This document shows, piece by piece, positions 8,700 through 16,682 of a stretch of 64,000 bases of DNA. The stretch comes from G963556115 sp963667375 (GTDB lineage: Bacteria > Planctomycetota > SZUA-567): NCBI GenBank assembly GCA_963667375.1, contig OY763323.1, positions 3,782,001-3,846,000 on the forward strand. The letters run 5' to 3'. Below the pieces are notes generated by a model. The model made no database searches. It was not told the origin of the DNA and saw nothing but the letters and a program-made list of their open reading frames with translations. The first letter of the stretch is position 1. The number at the start of each line of letters is the position of its first letter. Made by a program: the position numbers and the translations under genes.

Positions 8700-10130
8700 T
8701 CAGCCGGCGAAGATCCCCTCCAGATTTCTGACAAATGAGCGTTTGCGGAACGGCTTACTCAGCACTGCCGCCGCCCCCATATCCAGCAGTTCCTGTTCGC
8801 TGGTTTTCCCCAGATACCCCGAGACAAAGACAACTTTAATCTTCTGATCAAACTTACGTATATTCGCGAATGCCTCTTTACCGTCCATCTCCGGCATTTT
8901 AAGATCCATAATCACCCCTATCAGTTCATTGCGGCACTCCAGGAATTTAGCTACGCCTTCCTTGCCATTATCCGCGGTGATTGCGGTATACCCCTGCTCC
9001 TCAAGAAGCTGCTGATAAATAATCCGCATTACCGGTTCATCATCAACCACCAGTATACTGCCCTTGGCTCTTTCCGCAACCGGCGTCTCGGATGCCGTAA
9101 TTTCCGGCTGCTTATTGTTACCACTCTCCTGCAACGCAGCGATATCGATTTCAGATGCGGGATTACTTGCCAGCGGCAGGATAATTGCAAACGTACTGCC
9201 CTGTCCAACCTCCGTTTTAAGGCTGAGCGCACCGCTGTGTGCCTCCAGCATCTCTACCAGCATCGCCAGTCCCAGACCGGTTCCTTTCTCATCGGCCTTG
9301 GTGGTATAGAACGGTTCAAGGATTTTTTTCATATCACTCTCCGCGACACCAACCCCGTTATCCTCTACCTCGACAGCCACATACTCCAGAGTCGGCTCGA
9401 TCTTTCCGCTTATAAGAACCGAATCAAAGAGATCATGATTATATTTTAGAATTCTTATTTCAATAATCCCATTCAGTCCCCGGATCATATCCGCCCTCTC
9501 AATAACCGCATCGCGGGCATTAACCCCGAGATTGATTATTGCATTCTGAATTTCGGTAACATTTCCGACCACAACCGCATCCGAAATAAGCGAATTAAAC
9601 TCGACCTGAATACGCTTGGTTATACTGTGCCGGAGAATAATCACGGTATTCCCGACCACCTCATTGAGATCAATCTTAGTATATCCCTTCTGATCTTTTC
9701 TGGAGAACGAGAGCAGTTTACGGGTAAACTCATCCGCTCGCTGACAGAGCTCGACAACACTGTCACAATAGCCGATTACACTCTCACAGCGCTGGTTATT
9801 TGCGCAGGATTTGATCTTACTTTCAACCAGGTCAACCATTCCGGTTATGCCGCTCAATATATTATTGAAATCATGGGCAATACCACCGGCAAGTGTTCCG
9901 ATACTCTCCATCCGCGAACTATGCTGCATCCGGAGCTGATCCTCATGATACTTACTGATATCGACGATAACACCGTACGAGCTCGCTACCTTACCCTCCT
10001 CGTCGTACTCGAAATTCATATAATTACGCAAGAATATCGCATTACCGTCAGAATTAGGAATTGTCGCATAATCAACCACACAGGTTTTATCCCGGCGCGA
10101 ATAGGCATCCCGGAGCTTTTTTAACACCAT
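8700..10130 (-). CDS. Hybrid sensor histidine kinase, C-terminal part (kinase and receiver)
   Basis: This 476-residue reading frame starts inside a PAS domain (end of PAS near residue 60). It then has the HisKA phospho-acceptor helix (SSRMESIGTLAGGIAHDFNN, the phosphorylated His in AHDFNN) and the HATPase with NLGVNARDAV (N box), VEVEDNGVGV (G1) and KGTGLGLAM (G2). The C-terminal receiver domain (about 355-476) has the acidic pair in VVDDEP, the phospho-acceptor Asp in VIMDLKMPEMDG and the Lys in SKPF. The HDFNN form is typical of PAS-linked hybrid kinases. The first visible Met is not a convincing start: the frame is open upstream and reads PAYRE directly before it, a PAS-like continuation of the neighbouring frame. 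Read with 10121-11893 it is one gene broken by a frameshift. Confidence 0.85.
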   Translation of the reverse strand: MVLKKLRDAYSRRDKTCVVDYATIPNSDGNAIFLRNYMNFEYDEEGKVASSYGVIVDISKYHEDQLRMQHSSRMESIGTLAGGIAHDFNNILSGITGMVDLVESKIKSCANNQRCESVIGYCDSVVELCQRADEFTRKLLSFSRKDQKGYTKIDLNEVVGNTVIILRHSITKRIQVEFNSLISDAVVVGNVTEIQNAIINLGVNARDAVIERADMIRGLNGIIEIRILKYNHDLFDSVLISGKIEPTLEYVAVEVEDNGVGVAESDMKKILEPFYTTKADEKGTGLGLAMLVEMLEAHSGALSLKTEVGQGSTFAIILPLASNPASEIDIAALQESGNNKQPEITASETPVAERAKGSILVVDDEPVMRIIYQQLLEEQGYTAITADNGKEGVAKFLECRNELIGVIMDLKMPEMDGKEAFANIRKFDQKIKVVFVSGYLGKTSEQELLDMGAAAVLSKPFRKRSFVRNLEGIFAG

Positions 10131-11893
10131 CTCACGATATGCAGGCTGATAGTGCTGAACGCCTTATCCCACGGAATATCCTTGGATTCCCCGCATAAAC
10201 GCTGCATAAGATCACGAAACTGCCCATCACCATTTACTTTATCAAATTTAGAATCGGTCTCCCAGAAATAAAACCGCGCCATATTATAAATCTGCTCCAG
10301 ACGTTTCTGACTTTTACGGTTGATCAGATTCTGCGATTTCAATTCTTCATGAATCGACTCCTCTTCGGTAATATCAACAACCACCCCCCGCATTATCTGC
10401 GAGACCTCACCGGTATCATCACGGCTCAGCCGCCCACAGCAAAGTATGCGGCGGCAGACCCGGTCATTACCGACAAGGCTCAGTTTTACCGAGAGTTCTT
10501 CAGGCGCTGATTCCCTGGTACCACCAAGAAAATCCTTGAAATCACCCTCAAGATCATCCCAGTTGAGAATCTGCGGAATAAGATCGGAATGGACATTGAC
10601 AAATGCCGTTTCGTCAATCTTGAGCAGTTCATAAAACTCTTTCTGCGCATACAGCACCTTATTCTTCAGATCAAACTCCCAGGTAGCAATCCGCGCCACT
10701 TCGAAAATAAACTTCATACTCTCGGCGTTGTTCTTCAGAAGCTCATTGGAGTTGCGCAGGCTCTCATTCATAAGGACCTCACCGGTAATATCGCGCAGCA
10801 CCAGAACCACCTCCTGCACCCTTCCGTCTGGAGCCAGAATCGGTGAAGCGACCAGCGATATCAGTACTTCCTGATCATCCCCGAGCACCAGCAGCAGATC
10901 GGATTTGATTACCGTTTCCTTACAGCTCTCCAGCACTATTTCAACCGGTGAAGTCACCGGTTCCCGGTTTTTACTGTTTATTAACGTGAAAACACCTTCA
11001 AATTCCTGCCCCACCACCTCAGATGCCTTAAAGCCGGTAACAGCTTCAGCTTTAGGGTTTAGCGAGGTTATCACATGATCGGCAGAGATAACGACAATTC
11101 CTTCAGCAATACTCTGCAGCAACAGGTCGGAATGTTCCTTTTCCCGTCTTACCACTTCCAGACGACCGGAGATAGTATTGCGCATCTGCTTTACCTTGGA
11201 CATAAGCTCCACCTGCAGATCGGTCAACTGGCACCGGGCTTCCTCGCTGTCCGCTGATGAGTTTTCCTCATCATTCAGTGCTCCCAGATACTGGTCAAAG
11301 CGGTCAAAATACCAGAGCACAGCCTTACGGCCAAGAAAGACCAGAATGGCAAAAACAATTATAAGGAAAAGCAGCGGGATCAGATGAGAAGCAAAAGTTC
11401 CAGTCAGCATCTGAACCAGACTCCGGGCCCGCACCGCTGCTCCCAGAACCAGATTATCGCCTTCCGCAGCCAGGACAACGTAATATTTCTGACCGTCCGT
11501 TCCCTTCACCACCAGTTCTTTCTTCTGCAGCCGGTCACTGAAGTTATAGGCACTGGGATGGAGCGTACCCCCGAAGAAGCTGTCCTGCAACGGCACAAGC
11601 CCTTTTACCGGGTCATTCTCAACCAGCCAGACATCACTAACCCCAAAGGGTTTTCTTTTCCCTGAGAGGAGGTGCAACAGCTTCTGCAGGTCGGCTTCCC
11701 GCGCCGGATTATCACTGCCGGAGTCACCGGTGAAAAAAATTGATTCCAGCTCCGCTACAGCTCCCTGCACCACCTCAAACCCGGCATCACGATCCATAAT
11801 CACCGCTGACACAAATGCGCCCAGAAGCACAGCCATAATCAGCACCAACAGATATCCGATTAAACCGAGTTTAATTTTAAGACATGTTTTCAT
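10121..11893 (-). CDS. Hybrid sensor histidine kinase, N-terminal part (membrane sensor and PAS domains)
   Basis: The 590-residue product (ATG at 11893 with GGAG seven bases upstream; a longer TTG start is possible) has a membrane segment at about 10-32, an external sensing region of about 130 residues, a second membrane segment near 165-190 and a short linker. A PAS domain follows (SIAEGIVVISADHVITSLNP, about 260-370), then a second PAS (about 390-510), then the start of a third PAS that breaks off after WDKAFSTI with an unrelated tail SLHIVRWC. There is no kinase domain in this frame. The downstream frame at 8700-10130 supplies the rest of PAS3, the kinase and the receiver. One inserted base near 10145-10155 would join them into a protein of about 1060 residues. 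The lesion may be a real mutation or a sequencing error. Confidence 0.82.
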   Translation of the reverse strand: MKTCLKIKLGLIGYLLVLIMAVLLGAFVSAVIMDRDAGFEVVQGAVAELESIFFTGDSGSDNPAREADLQKLLHLLSGKRKPFGVSDVWLVENDPVKGLVPLQDSFFGGTLHPSAYNFSDRLQKKELVVKGTDGQKYYVVLAAEGDNLVLGAAVRARSLVQMLTGTFASHLIPLLFLIIVFAILVFLGRKAVLWYFDRFDQYLGALNDEENSSADSEEARCQLTDLQVELMSKVKQMRNTISGRLEVVRREKEHSDLLLQSIAEGIVVISADHVITSLNPKAEAVTGFKASEVVGQEFEGVFTLINSKNREPVTSPVEIVLESCKETVIKSDLLLVLGDDQEVLISLVASPILAPDGRVQEVVLVLRDITGEVLMNESLRNSNELLKNNAESMKFIFEVARIATWEFDLKNKVLYAQKEFYELLKIDETAFVNVHSDLIPQILNWDDLEGDFKDFLGGTRESAPEELSVKLSLVGNDRVCRRILCCGRLSRDDTGEVSQIMRGVVVDITEEESIHEELKSQNLINRKSQKRLEQIYNMARFYFWETDSKFDKVNGDGQFRDLMQRLCGESKDIPWDKAFSTISLHIVRWC

Positions 11894-12278
11894 CACCAAA
11901 CTCCAGCAATGACCGGCAGAAAAATTTAATAATCCACAAGTCGGGCATCAACTTTAATCAATAATTAATTATCTACTAAAAAAAGAATTTTTCAATGCAA
12001 AACCCACTTCAAAAACACCTGCAGCTACAGAACAAATCCCGTTTTTAACAGCATTATTCATATATGCTTATAACCGCAAAAAACTGCTCGCCGTACCAAC
12101 CGGACAACTACCACCGGTAAAAGATCCAGAGTTTTTTCAGCAAATAAATCTTTAAAAGCCAAAACCAGCTAAAGGTCGAAACAATTTTACCGTATAACCT
12201 GTTATAAGGCTGATAGACCGGCAGCTTTAAATATCCCAACAACCGGATGTACAACATTGAACCACACGGGTATAAAGA
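11894..12278. other. AT-rich non-coding stretch upstream of the kinase gene
   Basis: No ORF with a Shine-Dalgarno sequence and no strong hairpin with a T-run is visible here. It should contain the promoter of the minus-strand sensor kinase gene, but I cannot pick a convincing one. Confidence 0.4.
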
Positions 12279-12563
12279 ATGAATCCTGCAGTCAAAGACA
12301 AAATACACCTATATAAAGAGCTCCATATCACTCAGGATGACGATACTGGTGCAAAAATTACCTATACCTGCTATGAAGCATTACCCAATGGCGGTTTCTG
12401 TATTATATCAGCAATGACCGGCAATCAAAGCGATATTTTATCACAAAACACATATATTAAAAATACCTCAGCACTGCTGAAAGGTCTCGATATGGAATTT
12501 TTTCCAACACTTATAGAAGCGATAAACGCCTATAAACTTATTCAAAAAAATAGTGCTAGTTAA
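12279..12563 (+). CDS. Small hypothetical protein
   Basis: A 94-residue ORF, MNPAVKDKIHLYKELHITQD at its start, with no recognised motif, no membrane segment and no signal peptide. Base use is more AT-rich than in the neighbouring genes and the upstream sequence lacks a clear Shine-Dalgarno (only an AAAG near the ATG). It stands alone in an otherwise non-coding 1.1-kb region between the kinase gene and polA. It could be a real small protein of foreign origin or a chance ORF. Confidence 0.35.
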   Translation: MNPAVKDKIHLYKELHITQDDDTGAKITYTCYEALPNGGFCIISAMTGNQSDILSQNTYIKNTSALLKGLDMEFFPTLIEAINAYKLIQKNSAS

Positions 12564-13059
12564 TATCTCGCCGCCCACATCTAACCCGCCTGATACTGAT
12601 ACCAATAATACTCCATAAACTTTAAAAATTATTTTCGCAGATTATTTGCAATTCTTCGCACAAAAAACCGCCCGGTTTTATTTTTACATTAAAAATAAAA
12701 AGTGATCGAAAATATCTCTTGACTAAACGCCGATATTCCGTTAAATCTTTAGTAAGTAGGTAAAACAAGCAGAGGTAATTAACAGCATACCGGTTTTATA
12801 TAATAAATACTTATAACCACCCGTTACATTAAATATTATATAATATGCCGCATCAATTTACCAAGCCTATAATTATCCTCAACTTGCATTTAGCTTAATT
12901 TCTTTTTTCCCGAGACAGCCAGTTATGAACTATCGCAAAACGGCCGGTCATTTGTTGCATAGTTTCCTATTATTTTGCAATAAAGGTTTTGTGTCTGCAG
13001 TATATTTTCAGAATTTTAGCACAATCCGCAAGCATTCATTATCCCTATAAGGTCAGTCA
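12564..13059. other. AT-rich intergenic region upstream of polA
   Basis: About 500 bases rich in A and T without a supported gene. It presumably holds the promoter of the polA-coaE-rho unit. AAGGT, 9 bases before the polA ATG, is the ribosome binding site. I found no long inverted repeat or known RNA motif. Confidence 0.4.
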
Positions 13060-15720
13060 ATGTCTGAAGAGTTATATATTATTGATGGTCATGCGCAGAT
13101 TTACCGGGCATTCTACGCGGTAGAGAGTCTGCGTTCACCTACCGGTGAACCGGTGAATGCGATTTTCCAGTTCACCCGGATGCTGCTCCACCTGATAAAG
13201 GAAAAAAAGCCCGCGCGTATTGTCGCTGTTTTCGATGCTCCAGGCAAAAACTTCCGCCATGAACTCTACCCGGAATACAAAGCCAACCGCAAGCCCGCTC
13301 CTGAAGAACTCAAAGTACAGATCCCCCAGATAATTTCAATTGTCAAAGACTTCAATATCCCGGTATTGTCTATAGAAGGTGTTGAAGCAGATGACGTTAT
13401 CGGAGTTCTGACAAAAATAGCGCAGCAGAACGGGCTAAACAGTACGATAGTCTCGGCAGACAAGGATCTGGCTCAGCTTTTAAATGATAAGGTCCGGATA
13501 TTTGACCCGAAGAAAAACACGCTGACCACCGCGGCAGACTTCTATGACGAAAACGGTTTCGAACCGGATAAACTCGTCGATCTTATGGGATTATGGGGCG
13601 ATACAGCCGATAATATTCCAGGAGTTGCCGGTATCGGTAAAAAGATAGGGCGCGAACTTATACAGAAATACAAAAGCCTGGAAAACCTCCTCGACCGGGC
13701 TTCAGAGATAAAGGGCAAACGCGGCGAGACCCTGCTAAAAAGCCGGGAAATAGCCCTGCTATCCAAAGAGCTGGCGACCATAAAGCTCGACATACCACTG
13801 GATTTCGATATTGAAAAGACAAAATTCAGTGAGCCGGATTATACGGCGCTGCGCAATAAATTTATAGAATACGGCTTCAAAGTTCTGCTCAGCGAACTGG
13901 ATAATCAGTCGCCACCGCCGCAGGAAGAACGGGAATACCGGCTTATTGACACTCCGGAAAAGTTTGCGGCATTCCTGCCGGAACTGGAGAATGCCGGACA
14001 CTTTGCGCTGGATACCGAGACCACCGGTATTGATCCGGTTCGAGCCGAACTGGTGGGAATAAGCGTCAGTTTTACCGAGAAAACCGCCTTTTACCTCCCT
14101 TTCAAAGGTCTGCCGGAAGAGCAGGTACTGACAGCCAGAGAGCTGACTGCGCTCAAACCAATTCTGGAAAATCCCCAGATTACCAAGTGCGGGCAGAATC
14201 TGAAGTATGATCTCATAATATTCAAACGCAACGGAGTCGATGTCCAGGGGGTTAACTTCGATACGCTGATCGCCAGTTCACTGCTGGAAGGTCATATCCG
14301 CGGTCATGATCTCGATTCCCTTGCCGCCCGCCATCTTGGTATCGAGAAGATACCGACCAAAGCCATCATCGGCACCGGCAGCAAAGAGATTACCATGGAT
14401 CAGGCCGGCACAGTTACCGTCTGTGAATACGCCTGTGAAGACGCGGATGTAACCCTGCGCCTGGAAAAGCTCTTCCGGTCCCGGCTAAAACCTGAGGAAG
14501 AACGCCTGCTGCAGGATATAGAACTCCCGCTCAGCCGGCTTCTCACGCAGATGCAGCTTGAAGGGATCCGGGTTGACGGTGAACTGCTCCAGAAGCAGAG
14601 CCGGGAGCTAGAGATTGTTCTGGATTCGATAACCACCAGAATCTACGAGATCGCCGGTAAAGAATTCAATATTTCCAGCACCAAGCAGCTCTCTGAAATA
14701 ATGTTCGAAGACCTTGGATACCCGGTAATACGTAAGACCAAAACCGGCTGCAGTACCGACGAGTCGGTACTTACAGAACTTGCAGGTCAGGGTTACGAAT
14801 TGCCGGAGCTGCTCCTGGAATTCCGGCAGTACAGCAAGCTTAAGAGTACCTACCTTGATGCCCTGCCCAAGATGATCAATCCGGAAACCGGCAGAATTCA
14901 CACGACCTTCTCCCAGACCGGAACCGCCACCGGCAGGCTGTCTTCCAATAATCCCAACCTGCAGAATATCCCGATACGGTCAGAAAAAGGCCGGGCGATC
15001 CGCGCCGCATTTATTCCCCGTGACGGCTGGAAGATGCTGGCAGCTGATTATTCACAGGTCGAGCTGCGGATGCTGGCACATTTCTCGGAAGATATCATGC
15101 TGGTACAGGCATTTGAAAATAATGAAGATATTCACCGGGTAGTTGCCGCGGAGATAAATGGCATTGAACTTGACGCCGTAACCAGTGAACAGCGCTACGC
15201 GGCCAAAGCGGTCAATTTCGGTATTATCTATGGTCAGACCGCCCACGGTCTATCCCAGACCACCGGGATGCCGAGGTTTGCCGCGCAGCAGTTTATAGAC
15301 AGTTACTTCGCCCAGTTCCCCAACATCCGTGATTTTATTGACAGCACTATTGCTCAGGCGCATGAGGACGGAGGTGTCCGAACCATGTATGGCCGTTTCA
15401 GAGCGCTGCCGGAGCTAAAGGCGAGTAAAAAAGTGGATATGCAGCGCGGAGAGCGAGAAGCTCTGAATACCCTGATCCAGGGTTCGGCTGCCGATCTGAT
15501 AAAAATTGCCATGCTGCGGGTTAATGCAGCAATCAGTGCCGAAGGTCTGGAGGCCAGAATGCTGCTGCAGATTCACGACGAACTGGTATTTGAAGCTGCG
15601 GCAGCGGATATACCGGCTCTGGAAAGACTTGTTAAAAGAGAGATGGAAGGAGCGGTCAAACTCAACGTGCCGCTCAAGGTTGAGATTGGTATTGGGGATA
15701 ACTGGCTGGCACTGAAATAG
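13060..15720 (+). CDS. polA: DNA polymerase I
   Basis: Three-domain replication and repair polymerase that removes RNA primers and fills gaps. Residues 1-280 are the 5'-3' exonuclease (IIDGHAQIYRAFYAV start; GVEADDVIGVL; SADKDLAQL). Residues 305-480 are the 3'-5' proofreading domain with its acidic residues retained (DTETTG near 315; CGQNLKYDL; YACEDADVT). Residues 510-886 are the polymerase with TGTATGRLSSNNPNLQNIP, motif A DYSQVELRMLAH (about 663), the O-helix KAVNFGIIYGQT (about 715) and motif C QIHDELVFE near the end. All catalytic residues I can check are present and length (886) is normal. It leads a polA-coaE-rho run. Confidence 0.97.
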   Translation: MSEELYIIDGHAQIYRAFYAVESLRSPTGEPVNAIFQFTRMLLHLIKEKKPARIVAVFDAPGKNFRHELYPEYKANRKPAPEELKVQIPQIISIVKDFNIPVLSIEGVEADDVIGVLTKIAQQNGLNSTIVSADKDLAQLLNDKVRIFDPKKNTLTTAADFYDENGFEPDKLVDLMGLWGDTADNIPGVAGIGKKIGRELIQKYKSLENLLDRASEIKGKRGETLLKSREIALLSKELATIKLDIPLDFDIEKTKFSEPDYTALRNKFIEYGFKVLLSELDNQSPPPQEEREYRLIDTPEKFAAFLPELENAGHFALDTETTGIDPVRAELVGISVSFTEKTAFYLPFKGLPEEQVLTARELTALKPILENPQITKCGQNLKYDLIIFKRNGVDVQGVNFDTLIASSLLEGHIRGHDLDSLAARHLGIEKIPTKAIIGTGSKEITMDQAGTVTVCEYACEDADVTLRLEKLFRSRLKPEEERLLQDIELPLSRLLTQMQLEGIRVDGELLQKQSRELEIVLDSITTRIYEIAGKEFNISSTKQLSEIMFEDLGYPVIRKTKTGCSTDESVLTELAGQGYELPELLLEFRQYSKLKSTYLDALPKMINPETGRIHTTFSQTGTATGRLSSNNPNLQNIPIRSEKGRAIRAAFIPRDGWKMLAADYSQVELRMLAHFSEDIMLVQAFENNEDIHRVVAAEINGIELDAVTSEQRYAAKAVNFGIIYGQTAHGLSQTTGMPRFAAQQFIDSYFAQFPNIRDFIDSTIAQAHEDGGVRTMYGRFRALPELKASKKVDMQRGEREALNTLIQGSAADLIKIAMLRVNAAISAEGLEARMLLQIHDELVFEAAAADIPALERLVKREMEGAVKLNVPLKVEIGIGDNWLALK

Positions 15721-15753
15721 CATTTAGCGAGCTGTAACCTGCAGTTGCCATGG

Positions 15754-15785
15754 ACTGACTGGCGGAACCCGCCTCAGCAGTCAGT
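15754..15785 (+). other. Hairpin between polA and coaE
   Basis: ACTGACTG at 15754-15761 pairs with CAGTCAGT at 15778-15785. Inside, GCGG can pair with CCGC, leaving a small bulge. No T-run follows (TAAGAACC), so it is not a standard terminator. It may mark an RNA processing or partial attenuation point between polA and coaE-rho. Confidence 0.35.
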
Positions 15786-15818
15786 AAGAACCTGTTCAGT
15801 TATGATAAAGGTCAGAAA

Positions 15819-16682
15819 ATGTTTTTAGATCAGCCGGTATTTATACTGCTGCCACTGGTTATATTCTATTATATTCTTCCGATATACATGGGGCATTATC
15901 TCGGAAGAAGCGAGAAATCACCGCTGAATCTGCTGCTGCCGGTGAGTGTTATCGGTCTCTTTTACCTGCTGCGTCCTTTTGAGATAAATGCCGGAGCGTA
16001 TCTGAAATACATAATACTCCCGGCGCTGGTACTGCTCTTCGCTGGTTATGCGTTCGGAATTTTAAAAAGAAAGGTAACCCGTAACAGTACGATACCATAT
16101 ATTATCGGAGTTACCGGACTGCCCTGCAGCGGCAAGAGTGAAGCCGCACGCATTCTCGGTAAGCTCGGAGCCAAAGTGATAGATGTCGACAGACTGGGTC
16201 ACACCTGCATGGAAAACAAAGAGACAATTTCACAGCTAACCGCTGCTTTTGGTACCGAGATACTAACCCCGCAGGGAACTGTCGACCGTAAAAAGCTTGG
16301 AGCACTGGTCTTTGGCAGCGGCACCGGCAACCGTCTGCAGCAGCTGGAAATGATTCTTCACCCGGCAATGATAGCAAAGATTGAGGAAGAGATAAAATTT
16401 CTGGAACCGGAGGCAATTCTGATACTGGATGCGGCAATACTCCACCACATGAAACTGGATAAGATTTGCCGCAAGGTACTTGTGACCTATACCGACCAGC
16501 AGATCAGACTGGAACGGGCTGAAAAAAGAGGCTGGGACGAAGCCGAACTGCAGAAACGCGACACCGCAGTCCGTAAAAGTCTTAAATTTAACAATATAAC
16601 TTTGATAATTAACAATAACAGTATAGATCATTTTAAAGAAAATATAGAGAATATCTGGAAGGAAATCATCCATGAACGATGA
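15819..16682 (+). CDS. coaE: Dephospho-CoA kinase with an N-terminal membrane domain
   Basis: Residues 92-287 are a complete dephospho-CoA kinase, which phosphorylates the 3'-OH of dephospho-CoA in the last step of CoA synthesis. The P-loop is GVTGLPCSGKS (97-107), followed by the CoaE signature around VIDVDRLGH and the TVDRKKLGALVF segment. Residues 1-90 are not part of the usual ~200-residue enzyme: they form three hydrophobic segments (about 5-23, 36-52 and 62-82) ending in the basic ILKRK, predicting a membrane anchor with the kinase in the cytoplasm. There is no Met between residue 25 and the P-loop that could give a soluble start, and AAAGG precedes the chosen ATG. It overlaps rho by 11 bases. 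Confidence 0.88.
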   Translation: MFLDQPVFILLPLVIFYYILPIYMGHYLGRSEKSPLNLLLPVSVIGLFYLLRPFEINAGAYLKYIILPALVLLFAGYAFGILKRKVTRNSTIPYIIGVTGLPCSGKSEAARILGKLGAKVIDVDRLGHTCMENKETISQLTAAFGTEILTPQGTVDRKKLGALVFGSGTGNRLQQLEMILHPAMIAKIEEEIKFLEPEAILILDAAILHHMKLDKICRKVLVTYTDQQIRLERAEKRGWDEAELQKRDTAVRKSLKFNNITLIINNNSIDHFKENIENIWKEIIHER

